Assembly (NCBI RefSeq): GCF_001645105.1 | Contig: NZ_LKEG01000026.1 | Location: 197,895-261,894 of the forward strand | Direction of reading: 5' to 3' | DNA from: Pseudomonas marginalis | GTDB lineage: Bacteria; Pseudomonadota; Gammaproteobacteria; Pseudomonadales; Pseudomonadaceae | Length of the DNA stretch: 64,000 nt | Shown: positions 54,025-62,029 of the stretch, one piece after another | How positions within the stretch are numbered: the first letter of the stretch is position 1 | Layout: every line of letters begins with the position of its first letter | The notes under the pieces: generated by a model | Databases searched by the model: none | Told to the model about the DNA's origin: nothing | The model's input: the letters and a program-made list of their open reading frames with translations, nothing else | Program-made: the position numbers and the translations under genes

Positions 54025-54159
54025 GTAGTGAGCGGGCTTGCCCCGCGCTGGGCTGCGAAGCTGCCCTAAAACCTGACACCGCGTTTTACCTGAATAACCC
54101 GATGGCCTTTTTGGGGGAGGCTTCGCCCCCCCCCAGCGCGGGGCAAGCCCGCTCACTAC
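54025..54159. repeat. Inverted REP pair (same family as 19042-19174)
   Basis: Left arm begins GTAGTGAGCGGGCTTGCCCC and continues CGCGCTGGGCTGCGAAG; the right arm is the inverted copy ending AAGCCCGCTCACTAC, with an extra run of eight or nine C. It lies in the gap between fliJ and hsbA and may separate the two transcripts. Confidence 0.92.
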
Positions 54160-54223
54160 AAATAGTGCATAGCCCATACACATTTGATGTGGTGTGTTGC
54201 CCATAGCCGGTTCACCTGCTAAA

Positions 54224-54250
54224 CCTTGTGTCATTGCCAATGACAAGGAA
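54224..54250 (+). promoter_or_regulatory. Inverted repeat and RsmA/CsrA-type site at the hsbA ribosome binding site
   Basis: GTCATTG (54230-54236) and CAATGAC (54238-54244) form a perfect inverted repeat. Directly overlapping its right arm is ACAAGGA (54243-54249), which matches the ACARGGA core of the CsrA/RsmA binding consensus and also contains the Shine-Dalgarno of hsbA (ATG at 54259). Translational repression by RsmA is therefore plausible. Confidence 0.5.
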
Positions 54251-54258
54251 GCAGTCAC

Positions 54259-54564
54259 ATGTCAGTCGAGTCAGATGTATCCCTGGATGGGAAGAAGTTG
54301 ACGATTTCAGTCAAAGGGCGGTTCGATTTCGGTAGCCATCAAGCCTTTCGTGACGCCTACGAGCGGTTTTACAAGGTGCCCGAGATCTACGTGGTGGACT
54401 TGAAGGAGACCACGTATATGGACAGCTCTGCGCTGGGCATGCTCCTGCTGTTACGTGACCATGCCGGCGGCGATGAGGCCGAGGTTCAGGTCGTCAACAG
54501 CAACTCCGACGTGCGCAAAATCCTCGCCATTTCCAACTTCGACAAATTGTTCGACCTCACTTGA
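54259..54564 (+). CDS. hsbA: STAS-domain anti-sigma factor antagonist HsbA
   Basis: 101 residues, one STAS domain. The phosphorylatable Ser is in TTYMDSSALGMLLLL (about residue 56). In P. aeruginosa HsbA is phosphorylated by the kinase part of HsbR and dephosphorylated by its phosphatase part, and partners with FlgM or a diguanylate cyclase to switch between swimming, swarming and biofilm. Here it is followed by hsbR and hptB, confirming identity by context. Its stop overlaps the hsbR start (TTGA). Confidence 0.9.
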   Translation: MSVESDVSLDGKKLTISVKGRFDFGSHQAFRDAYERFYKVPEIYVVDLKETTYMDSSALGMLLLLRDHAGGDEAEVQVVNSNSDVRKILAISNFDKLFDLT

Positions 54565-56279
54565 GCGTCCTGGCCCCGGTTGCGCAAGCGCTGAGTGTAT
54601 TGATCGCTGAAGACAGCGCCGCCGATTTGCTGTTGCTGTCGACCATTATCCGGCGCCAGGGCCACCAGGTGCTCACCGCCACCAACGGTGCGCAAGCGGT
54701 CGAGGTGTTCATCCGCGAACGGCCACAACTGGTGTTGATGGATGCGCTGATGCCGGTGATGGACGGCTTTGAAGCTGCGCGGCAGATCAAGCAACTGGCG
54801 GGGGAGGCGCTGGTGCCGATCATTTTCCTCACGTCACTGCGCCAGAGCGAGGCGCTGGCGCAGTGCCTGGATGCGGGGGGTGATGACTTCCTGCCCAAGC
54901 CTTACAACCCGCTGATCCTGGCAGCGAAGATCAACGCCATGGACCGTTTGCGCCGCCTGCAGGCCACGGTCTTGCAGCAGCGCGACCTGATCGCCAAGCA
55001 TCACGACTACCTTCTGCATGAGCAGCGGGTGGCCAAGGCGGTGTTCGATAAGGTCGCGCATTCCGGCTGTATCAATGCTGCACCGAATATCCGCTACCTG
55101 CAGTCGCCCTACGCGCTGTTCAACGGCGACCTGCTGCTGGCCGCCTACACGCCGTCCGGCGATATGCACGTGCTGCTCGGCGACTTCACCGGCCATGGCT
55201 TGCCGGCGGCGGTGGGCGCCATGCCCCTGGCGGAGGTGTTCTATGGCATGACCGCCAAGGGCTACGGCCTGGCGCAGACCCTGCGCGAGATGAACGCCAA
55301 GCTCAAGCGCATCCTGCCGGTGGACATGTTCTGCTGCGCCACCCTGTTGTGCCTGAGCACGCAGCGGCGGGTGGTGGAGGTGTGGAACGGCGGCATGCCT
55401 GACGGGTATGTGCATGAAGTCGCGACCGGCAAGCGTACGCCGCTGGCGTCGCGGCATCTGCCGTTGGGGGTGCTGTCGGCCGAAACCTTTGATGACCGCA
55501 CCGAAGTCTGGCCCATGGCCCTGGGCGACCGGGTGTTCCTGTTGTCCGATGGGGTGCTGGATACCGCCGACGCCAATGACCAACTGTTCGGCGCCGAACG
55601 CTTGCAGCAGGTGTTCGCCGCCAATCGCGAGCCTGATCGTTTATTTGAAGCGATCGAACAGGCCCTGGCGGCGTTTCGAGGTGAGGCACGGGATGACGTG
55701 AGCATGGTGGAAATCACCCTGCAAGCCGGGCCGCCACTGCGTGCCAGCGGGCCGTTGTATGCCGACAGCGGGCAGGCGTGCCCGCTGGATTGGTCGGTGA
55801 GTTTCGAATTCCGCGCCGAGACCTTAAAGCGTTACAACCCATTGCCGTACCTGCTGCAACTGCTGCTGGAGATCCACGGCCTGCGCGAGCAGAGCGGGGC
55901 GCTCTACAGCGTGATGGCCGAGTTGTACTCCAATGCCCTGGAGCATGGGGTACTGGGCCTGGATTCGCGGCTTAAGCGCGATGCCGACGGGTTTGCCGAG
56001 TATTACCGCCAGCGCAATGACCGCCTGGCGCAGCTTGATAGCGGCCATATACGCGTGCATGTGCAGGTGGTGCCGACCGAGACGGGCGGCACGATGACCC
56101 TGCGTGTCGAAGACAGCGGGCTTGGTTTCGACGTGGAACAGGTGCTGGCGCGGCCGCTGGATATCGACCGTCTGTCTGGCCGGGGCTTGAGCCTGGTGCG
56201 TCAGTTGAGCAGCGCTGTACGCTGGTCCAATGGCGGGCGCAGTGTCTGCGTGGAGTTTTCCTGGGAGGCTCTGGCATAA
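54561..56279 (+). CDS. hsbR: Response regulator with PP2C phosphatase and kinase domains, HsbR
   Basis: 572 residues starting at TTG, four bases inside hsbA. The receiver domain has Asp60 (LVLMDALMPVMDGFEAA) and Lys in LPKPYNP. A PP2C/SpoIIE phosphatase domain follows (about 180-390; DMHVLLGDFTGHGLPAAVGAMPLAEVF, LSDGVLD), then a HATPase_c anti-sigma-type kinase domain (about 430-570; LYSNALEHGVLGLDS, VEDSGLGFD, GRGLSLVRQLSSAVRW). HptB phosphorylates the receiver, which toggles activity on HsbA. Confidence 0.93.
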   Translation: MSVLAPVAQALSVLIAEDSAADLLLLSTIIRRQGHQVLTATNGAQAVEVFIRERPQLVLMDALMPVMDGFEAARQIKQLAGEALVPIIFLTSLRQSEALAQCLDAGGDDFLPKPYNPLILAAKINAMDRLRRLQATVLQQRDLIAKHHDYLLHEQRVAKAVFDKVAHSGCINAAPNIRYLQSPYALFNGDLLLAAYTPSGDMHVLLGDFTGHGLPAAVGAMPLAEVFYGMTAKGYGLAQTLREMNAKLKRILPVDMFCCATLLCLSTQRRVVEVWNGGMPDGYVHEVATGKRTPLASRHLPLGVLSAETFDDRTEVWPMALGDRVFLLSDGVLDTADANDQLFGAERLQQVFAANREPDRLFEAIEQALAAFRGEARDDVSMVEITLQAGPPLRASGPLYADSGQACPLDWSVSFEFRAETLKRYNPLPYLLQLLLEIHGLREQSGALYSVMAELYSNALEHGVLGLDSRLKRDADGFAEYYRQRNDRLAQLDSGHIRVHVQVVPTETGGTMTLRVEDSGLGFDVEQVLARPLDIDRLSGRGLSLVRQLSSAVRWSNGGRSVCVEFSWEALA

Positions 56280-56309
56280 TCCGTCGATTCTTGATCAAGG
56301 AGCGAGCAA

Positions 56310-56669
56310 GTGGTTGATCTACATCTGGACCCTGATGTGTTGTCGGGTTTGCAGGAAGTCATGGAGGGTGAGTATCCCAAGTTGCTCGATACCTTTCTTG
56401 ATGACTCCCAGAAACGCGTCGAAGCGTTGCGTAAGGCCAGGGATGATGCCAAGGCGTTGGGGCGGATTGCGCATAGCTTCAAGGGGAGCAGTGGGAACCT
56501 TGGGGCAGTGCGGTTGGCGCAGTTGTGCCAGCGGCTGGAGGTTGAGTCGGTTGGGGCTGGGGCTGGGGCTGGGATTAGTGATTTGGGGGAGTTGGTGGAC
56601 CAGATTGATCGGGAGTTTGCGTTGGTGAAGCCGTTGTATGAGACGGAGCGGCAGCGCTTTCAGATTTGA
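56310..56669 (+). CDS. hptB: Histidine phosphotransfer protein HptB
   Basis: 119 residues, a four-helix HPt domain with the phospho-accepting His55 in RIAHSFKGSSGNLGAVRL. It relays phosphate from hybrid kinases to HsbR. GTG start at 56310 with AAGGAGCGAG upstream. The C-terminal part has a short in-frame GGGGCT tandem (56552-56572) giving Gly-Ala repeats, and a codon bias toward G-ending codons unlike the first half. Just after it comes a MITE-like repeat element. Confidence 0.9.
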   Translation: MVDLHLDPDVLSGLQEVMEGEYPKLLDTFLDDSQKRVEALRKARDDAKALGRIAHSFKGSSGNLGAVRLAQLCQRLEVESVGAGAGAGISDLGELVDQIDREFALVKPLYETERQRFQI

Positions 56670-56679
56670 GTTGAGGTTG

Positions 56680-56920
56680 TGTACATATCCGTTGCTGCGG
56701 TAACGGCTACTTAGGGGGCCGCGCTTACAGCGGCTAACCCGTCGTCCTGCCGGGTTCTTACTGTCGATCTCGGTTAAATGTGGGAGGGGGCTTGCTCCCG
56801 ATAGCAGTGGGACAGTTGCAGGTGTATTAGCTGACACACTGCAATCGGGGTGCCGAGTGTTGGGGCGGACCCCTTTCATCCGTTACCCACACAACGGATA
56901 GGTACGCAACGGATAGGTAC
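56680..56920. mobile_element. MITE-like element with inverted ends between hptB and fliK
   Basis: Left end GTACATATCCGTTG (56681-56694) and right end CAACGGATAGGTAC (56892-56905) are inverted copies with 13 of 14 matches. The similarity continues inward to GGTAACGG (56699-56706) and CCGTTACC (56880-56887). The right end is duplicated in tandem (56907-56920, period 15). Inside are a copy of the dispersed hairpin (56732-56756) and a degenerate REP (56779-56850). There is no reading frame for a transposase, so it would depend on one encoded elsewhere. Confidence 0.7.
56732..56756. repeat. Dispersed hairpin repeat, copy 2
   Basis: Matches 7-31 at 24 of 25 positions; the single change breaks one base pair of the stem. 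Lies inside the MITE-like element. Confidence 0.8.
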
Positions 56921-56937
56921 ACCGTAAAATCAAAACC

Positions 56938-56953
56938 TGGCCCAACTCTTGCT
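56938..56953 (+). promoter_or_regulatory. Sigma-54 promoter of fliK
   Basis: TGGCCCAACTCTTGCT: GG at 56939-56940 and GC at 56951-56952, 10 bases apart. It lies 52 bases before fliK and only 18 bases after the tandem 15-bp repeat at the end of the MITE-like element. Confidence 0.85.
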
Positions 56954-57004
56954 CTACCTCTAGATACTGCATCCCCGATCCCCATGCAGTGGAGACCTTT
57001 ACCT

Positions 57005-58345
57005 ATGCCAGTCGCCCCGAATTCCCTCCTGCAGGCTGCCCCCGCGGCCAAGCCTCAAGCGCCCGCCGCCAATCAACCGGCGGTGGCTGCGGACCCACGG
57101 GACAAGGGCCCTGGCTTCGCTCAAGTGTTCGCCAGCCAAGGCTCCAAACCCGCAGCCAAAGCCGACGACAACTCGCCCAAACCCACGCGGGACAAGCCTT
57201 CCGACGCCAGCGCCAAGCCGGCATCAGGCAACGACAAGCCTGCCGCCAGCACACCAGCGGTTGCCGATAGCGGCAATACCTTGCCTGCCAGCCCGCCGGC
57301 CAAGACCGACGACAGCGCCAGCAAAGATGACGACGCGCCGGCCGATCCGACCCTGGTGCAGCAGCCTCCGGTTGACCCGGTGGTCGACCCGGCATTGATT
57401 GCCACCGTCACCCCGGTGGCCGTGCCGGTGCCGGTTGAGACCCCGGCGCCCGTCACCACGGCCAAGGATGACAACACTCAGCCGGTGGTTGCAGCGCCGG
57501 TCGCCGCGACCGAGGCGGCCAAGCCGGCCTTCGATCCGGAGGCCGACCCCCTGGACGCCATGCCGGCCGTGCGCCTGGCGATGGAGCAGGGCGGGCATGT
57601 GTCGGCCAGCAGCCAGGCCTCGGCGAAGGCCGCACCGACACCGACCCAGAATCAGCCGACCGCCGCGCAGAACTTTGCCGCTGGCCTGGCCAATATGGTC
57701 GACCAGCAAGCCACCAAGGACAGCACCGACCAGGGCGGCGACAAGGCGTTCAGCGGGCTGATCGAGGACGGACTTAAAGACTTGAAGAACGCCAGCAGCG
57801 ACACCCGTGTCGATGACTTCGCCAACCGCCTGGCTGCGTTGACGCAAGCGGCCACGCCGAAAACGGCGAATGCTTTGCCGCCGGTGACCAATGCACCGTT
57901 GGCCATGCACCAGAGCGGTTGGACCGATGAAATCGTCAACCGTGTGATGTACCTGTCCAGCGCCAACCTCAAGTCGGCGGAGATCCAGTTGCAACCCGCT
58001 GAGCTCGGCCGCCTGGATATCAAGGTCAACATGACCGCCGACCAGCAGGCCCAAGTCAATTTCATGAGCGCCCACCCGGTGGTGCGTGAAGCGCTGGAAA
58101 GCCAGTCCGGCCGTCTGCGGGAGATGTTTGCCCAGCAGGGCATGGGGCAGGTGGACGTCAACGTCTCCGACCAGTCCCGTGGCCAGGAGCAGCAGCAACA
58201 ACAGGCCCAGACCCGTGGCGTGAGCAGCAGCGGCGGCCGGGGTGGCGATAACGGCGACAGCGGTAGCCCTGTTGATGTGGCTGAAGCGGTAGCGCCGGTA
58301 ACGTCGACGGTGATCGGCTCCAGCGCCGTCGACTACTACGCCTGA
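57005..58345 (+). CDS. fliK: Flagellar hook-length control protein FliK
   Basis: 446 residues. The N-terminal two thirds are low-complexity Ala/Pro/Asp/Thr-rich ruler sequence. The C-terminal Flg_hook domain (about 300-400) reads LKSAEIQLQPAELGRLDIKVNMTADQQAQVNFMSAHPVVREALES...LREMFAQQGMGQVDVNVSD and switches export specificity by contact with FlhB. ATG 57005 has GGAG at 56991-56994; a further ATG at 56984 overlaps that site. Own sigma-54 promoter. Confidence 0.93.
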   Translation: MPVAPNSLLQAAPAAKPQAPAANQPAVAADPRDKGPGFAQVFASQGSKPAAKADDNSPKPTRDKPSDASAKPASGNDKPAASTPAVADSGNTLPASPPAKTDDSASKDDDAPADPTLVQQPPVDPVVDPALIATVTPVAVPVPVETPAPVTTAKDDNTQPVVAAPVAATEAAKPAFDPEADPLDAMPAVRLAMEQGGHVSASSQASAKAAPTPTQNQPTAAQNFAAGLANMVDQQATKDSTDQGGDKAFSGLIEDGLKDLKNASSDTRVDDFANRLAALTQAATPKTANALPPVTNAPLAMHQSGWTDEIVNRVMYLSSANLKSAEIQLQPAELGRLDIKVNMTADQQAQVNFMSAHPVVREALESQSGRLREMFAQQGMGQVDVNVSDQSRGQEQQQQQAQTRGVSSSGGRGGDNGDSGSPVDVAEAVAPVTSTVIGSSAVDYYA

Positions 58346-58367
58346 TCTGATTTTTGCGCCGGATGAA

Positions 58368-58457
58368 ATGTGGGAGGGGGCTTGCCCCCGATGAGGGTTT
58401 GTCAGCTGAAACATGGGTGACTGATACACCGCTATCGGGGGCAAGCCCCCTCCCACA
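58368..58457. repeat. Inverted REP pair
   Basis: Left arm TGTGGGAGGGGGCTTGCCCC followed by CGAT; right arm ATCGGGGGCAAGCCCCCTCC followed by CACA. The arms are perfectly complementary over about 24 bp. It lies between fliK and the fliL promoter and resembles 24903-24993. Confidence 0.94.
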
Positions 58458-58500
58458 ATTTGACTTGCCGCGTCCGTACGTCCCCCACTTCAGACAATTC

Positions 58501-58516
58501 TGGCATAACACTTGCT
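58501..58516 (+). promoter_or_regulatory. Sigma-54 promoter of the fliL operon
   Basis: TGGCATAACACTTGCT: GG (58502-58503) and GC (58514-58515) are 10 bases apart. It is 51 bases upstream of fliL and drives fliLMNOPQR-flhB. Confidence 0.9.
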
Positions 58517-58566
58517 CTTGCCTTTCCGTAGATCTATGAATCCCCGAATAGTGACGGATTATTGGC

Positions 58567-59067
58567 ATGGCGAAGAGCGACGACGCAGCAAAAGCACCCG
58601 CAGGCAAAGGTAAGCTCAAGCTTATCCTGTTGATAGTCCTGGGCCTGCTCCTGGCCATCGGCGCTTCGGTGGGTGGCACCTGGTACATCATGCACAGCAG
58701 CGCCAGCAAACCGGCCCCCGCTGCCGAAACCGCCAGTAACGTCAAGCAACCGGCAATCTTCGAGCCGATGCTCCCGGCCTTTGTCGCCAACTTCAATCAG
58801 AACGGTCGTCAACGCTACCTGCAGGTGAGCATCACCTTGCTGGCGCGCAACCAGTCGGACCTGGATGCCCTCAAGGTGCATATGCCGGTGATCCGCAACA
58901 ACCTGGTGATGCTGTTCTCCGGCCAAAGCTTCGACACACTCGCCACCCCGGTGGGCCAGGAAATGCTGCGCCAGAAGGTCACTGCCAGCGTGCAGGAAGT
59001 GGCCCAGAAGGAGCTCGGCAAAGTCGTGATCGAGCAGGCGCTCTTCACTAACTTCGTATTGCAGTAG
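58567..59067 (+). CDS. fliL: Flagellar basal body-associated protein FliL
   Basis: 166 residues. A charged cytoplasmic start is followed by one membrane helix (LILLIVLGLLLAIGASVGGTWYI) and a periplasmic domain ending AQKELGKVVIEQALFTNFVLQ. It supports stator function at the motor. First gene of the fliL operon. Confidence 0.96.
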   Translation: MAKSDDAAKAPAGKGKLKLILLIVLGLLLAIGASVGGTWYIMHSSASKPAPAAETASNVKQPAIFEPMLPAFVANFNQNGRQRYLQVSITLLARNQSDLDALKVHMPVIRNNLVMLFSGQSFDTLATPVGQEMLRQKVTASVQEVAQKELGKVVIEQALFTNFVLQ

Positions 59068-59076
59068 GATCACGAC

Positions 59077-60045
59077 ATGGCCGTGCAGGACCTGCTGTCC
59101 CAGGATGAAATCGACGCACTGTTGCATGGCGTCGACGATGGTCTGGTACAGACCGAAATGGCTGCCGAACCCGGCAGTGTCAAAAGTTATGACCTGACCA
59201 GCCAGGATCGCATCGTCCGTGGACGCATGCCGACCCTGGAAATGATCAACGAGCGTTTTGCCCGCTATACCCGTATCAGCATGTTCAACATGCTGCGCCG
59301 TTCGGCGGACGTGGCGGTGGGTGGCGTGCAGGTGATGAAATTCGGTGAGTACGTACACTCGCTGTACGTACCCACCAGTCTCAACCTGGTCAAGATCAAG
59401 CCGCTGCGCGGTACCGCGCTGTTCATCCTCGACGCCAAGCTGGTGTTCAAGCTGGTGGACAACTTCTTCGGCGGTGACGGCCGTCACGCCAAGATCGAAG
59501 GCCGTGAATTCACCCCCACCGAGTTGCGGGTAGTGCGCATGGTGCTGGAGCAAGCCTTCATCGATTTGAAGGAAGCCTGGCAGGCGATCATGGAAGTCAA
59601 TTTCGAGTACATCAACTCGGAAGTGAACCCGGCCATGGCCAACATCGTCGGCCCCAGCGAAGCCATTGTGGTGTCCACCTTCCACATCGAACTCGATGGC
59701 GGTGGCGGCGACCTGCACGTGACCATGCCGTACTCGATGATCGAGCCGGTGCGCGAGATGCTCGATGCCGGTTTCCAGTCCGACCTCGACGACCAGGACG
59801 AACGCTGGGTCAAGGCCCTGCGCGAAGACCTGTTGGACGTCGACGTGCCGCTGAGCGCCACGGTGGCCCGTCGCCAGTTGCGCTTGCGCGATATTTTGCA
59901 CATGCAGCCGGGGGACATCATCCCGGTCGAATTGCCGGAAGAAATGATCATGCGCGCCAATGGCGTGCCGTCGTTCAAGGTCAAGCTGGGTTCCCACAAG
60001 GGCAACCTGGCACTGCAGGTGGTGGAGTCGATCACCCGTCGCTGA
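59077..60045 (+). CDS. fliM: Flagellar motor switch protein FliM
   Basis: 322 residues. The N-terminal LLSQDEIDALLHGVDDG is the CheY-P binding peptide; GRMPTLEMINERFARYTRISMFNMLRR and the C-terminal SpoA-like domain (LGSHKGNLALQVVESI) follow. It is the middle C-ring subunit. It starts 9 bases after fliL. Confidence 0.98.
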   Translation: MAVQDLLSQDEIDALLHGVDDGLVQTEMAAEPGSVKSYDLTSQDRIVRGRMPTLEMINERFARYTRISMFNMLRRSADVAVGGVQVMKFGEYVHSLYVPTSLNLVKIKPLRGTALFILDAKLVFKLVDNFFGGDGRHAKIEGREFTPTELRVVRMVLEQAFIDLKEAWQAIMEVNFEYINSEVNPAMANIVGPSEAIVVSTFHIELDGGGGDLHVTMPYSMIEPVREMLDAGFQSDLDDQDERWVKALREDLLDVDVPLSATVARRQLRLRDILHMQPGDIIPVELPEEMIMRANGVPSFKVKLGSHKGNLALQVVESITRR

Positions 60046-60101
60046 GCCGCCGCTGTTGATGCACCCCTATTTATGAATGTTTGCTCCGCCGAGGACATGT
60101 A

Positions 60102-60569
60102 ATGGCTACCGAACAAGAAATCACTTCCGCCGAAGACCAGGCCCTGGCTGACGAATGGGCAGCGGCATTGGAAGAAACCGGCGATGTTGGCCAGGACGAT
60201 ATCGATGCACTGCTGGCCGCTGATGCCGCCACTGCACCGGCCGGCAAGCGCCTGCCGATGGAAGAATTCGGCAGCGTGCCGAAGAACAATGACCCGGTGA
60301 CCCTTGATGGCCCGAACCTGGATGTGATTCTCGACATCCCGGTGTCGATCTCCATGGAAGTGGGCAGCACTGACATCAACATCCGCAACCTGCTGCAACT
60401 CAACCAGGGGTCGGTGATCGAGCTTGACCGCCTGGCCGGCGAGCCGCTGGATGTGCTGGTCAACGGCACCCTGATCGCCCATGGCGAAGTGGTGGTGGTC
60501 AACGAAAAGTTCGGCATCCGCCTGACGGACGTGATCAGCCCGAGCGAACGCATCAAGAAGCTGCGCTGA
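60102..60569 (+). CDS. fliN: Flagellar motor switch protein FliN
   Basis: 155 residues. A variable N-terminus with an EIDALL-like motif (QDDIDALLAAD) leads to the SpoA domain: LDIPVSISMEVGSTDINIRNLLQLNQGSVIELDRLAGEPLDVLVNGTLIAHGEVVVVNEKFGIRLTDVI. ATG 60102 is preceded by GAGGACA; the frame opens at 60081 without support. It forms the base of the C-ring. Confidence 0.97.
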   Translation: MATEQEITSAEDQALADEWAAALEETGDVGQDDIDALLAADAATAPAGKRLPMEEFGSVPKNNDPVTLDGPNLDVILDIPVSISMEVGSTDINIRNLLQLNQGSVIELDRLAGEPLDVLVNGTLIAHGEVVVVNEKFGIRLTDVISPSERIKKLR

Positions 60570-60570
60570 T

Positions 60571-61008
60571 ATGAAACGGCTGATGGTGGGACTGTTAGTC
60601 GCGCTGCCATTGGACGCCTGGGCGGCCGAACCGGTGGCTCAGGCCGCGGCCGCCGCGCCGGTGGGCAGTGGCCTGGGCGGGCAATTGACCCAACTGGTGC
60701 TGGGGCTGTTGCTGGTGGTCGGCTTGATCTTCGTGCTGGCCTGGTTGCTGCGTCGAGTGCAGAGCGTCGGTCCGGGCAACGCCCAGGTCATCGAGCTGAT
60801 CGGCTCGCGCGCCCTCGGCCCGCGTGATCGGCTGGTGCTGGTGCAAGTGGGTGAGGAACAGATCCTGCTGGGCATCACCCCCGGCCGCATCACCCCCTTG
60901 CACGTGCTCAAGACTCCGGTGAACGTGGACTCGTCCAAGCCCGCCACGCCAGAATTCGCCCAGCGCCTGATGGAGTTGCTGGGCAAGGATCAGAAGGATA
61001 AGAAGTAA
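60571..61008 (+). CDS. fliO: Flagellar biosynthetic protein FliO
   Basis: 145 residues. A cleavable or uncleaved N-terminal hydrophobic leader ([15 protein letters not shown]) and one membrane helix ([22 protein letters not shown]) precede a cytoplasmic domain with [33 protein letters not shown]. It helps assemble the FliP export-gate ring. Its stop overlaps the fliP start by one base. Confidence 0.94.
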   Translation: MKRLMVGLLVALPLDAWAAEPVAQAAAAAPVGSGLGGQLTQLVLGLLLVVGLIFVLAWLLRRVQSVGPGNAQVIELIGSRALGPRDRLVLVQVGEEQILLGITPGRITPLHVLKTPVNVDSSKPATPEFAQRLMELLGKDQKDKK

Positions 61009-61751
61009 TGCGCGTTTTATTGACGCTCATGCTGTTGCTGGCGACGCCATTGGCGTTCGGCGCCGACCCGTTGTCGATCCCGGCCATTACGCTGGGGACC
61101 AACGCGGCGGGTGCGCAGGAATATTCGGTCAGCCTGCAGATCCTGCTGATCATGACCGCGCTGAGCTTTATCCCGGCGTTTGTCATGCTGATGACCAGCT
61201 TCACGCGGATCATCATCGTGTTCTCGATCCTGCGCCAGGCCCTGGGCCTGCAGCAGACGCCGTCGAACCAGATCCTCACCGGCATGGCCTTATTCTTGAC
61301 GCTGTTCATCATGGCGCCGGTGTTCGACAAGGTGAACCAGCAAGCCCTGCAACCCTACCTGGCGGAAAAAATGACCGCCCAGGACGCCATCGACAAGGCC
61401 CAGGGCCCGATCAAGGATTTCATGCTGTCGCAGACCCGCTCCAGCGACCTTGAGCTCTTCATGCGCCTGTCCAAGCGGACCGACATCGCCACCCCGGACC
61501 AGGCGCCGTTGACCATCCTGGTGCCGGCGTTCGTCACCTCCGAATTGAAGACGGCGTTCCAAATCGGCTTCATGATCTTTATCCCGTTCCTGATCATCGA
61601 CCTGGTGGTGGCGAGCGTGCTGATGGCCATGGGTATGATGATGCTGTCGCCGCTGATCATCTCGTTGCCGTTCAAGATCATGCTGTTTGTGCTGGTGGAC
61701 GGCTGGGCGCTGATTATCGGCACCCTGGCCAGTAGTTTCGGCGGGGTATAG
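61008..61751 (+). CDS. fliP: Flagellar export gate protein FliP
   Basis: 247 residues with a signal peptide ([18 protein letters not shown]), then [38 protein letters not shown] and the C-terminal [17 protein letters not shown]. Five FliP subunits with FliQ and FliR form the type III export channel in the MS-ring. Confidence 0.98.
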   Translation: MRVLLTLMLLLATPLAFGADPLSIPAITLGTNAAGAQEYSVSLQILLIMTALSFIPAFVMLMTSFTRIIIVFSILRQALGLQQTPSNQILTGMALFLTLFIMAPVFDKVNQQALQPYLAEKMTAQDAIDKAQGPIKDFMLSQTRSSDLELFMRLSKRTDIATPDQAPLTILVPAFVTSELKTAFQIGFMIFIPFLIIDLVVASVLMAMGMMMLSPLIISLPFKIMLFVLVDGWALIIGTLASSFGGV

Positions 61752-61755
61752 CGCA

Positions 61756-62025
61756 ATGACTCCCGAAGTCGCCGTCGACCTGTTCCGTGAAGCGCTGTGG
61801 CTGACCACCGTGATGGTCGCGGTGCTAGTGGTGCCGAGCCTGTTGGTGGGCCTGTTGGTGGCGATGTTCCAGGCCGCGACCCAGATCAACGAACAGACCT
61901 TGAGCTTCCTGCCGCGCCTGCTGGTGATGCTGGTCACCCTGATCGTCGCCGGCCCGTGGCTGGTGCAGACCTTCATGGAATACATCCTGCAGCTGTACGG
62001 CAGTATTCCGCAGTTGATCGGCTGA
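61756..62025 (+). CDS. fliQ: Flagellar export gate protein FliQ
   Basis: 89 residues with two membrane helices (LTTVMVAVLVVPSLLVGLLVAMFQAATQINEQTLSFLP and LLVMLVTLIVAGPWLVQTFMEY). The standard family length and the INEQTLSF loop identify it. Four bases after fliP. Confidence 0.98.
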   Translation: MTPEVAVDLFREALWLTTVMVAVLVVPSLLVGLLVAMFQAATQINEQTLSFLPRLLVMLVTLIVAGPWLVQTFMEYILQLYGSIPQLIG

Positions 62026-62029
62026 CCCG

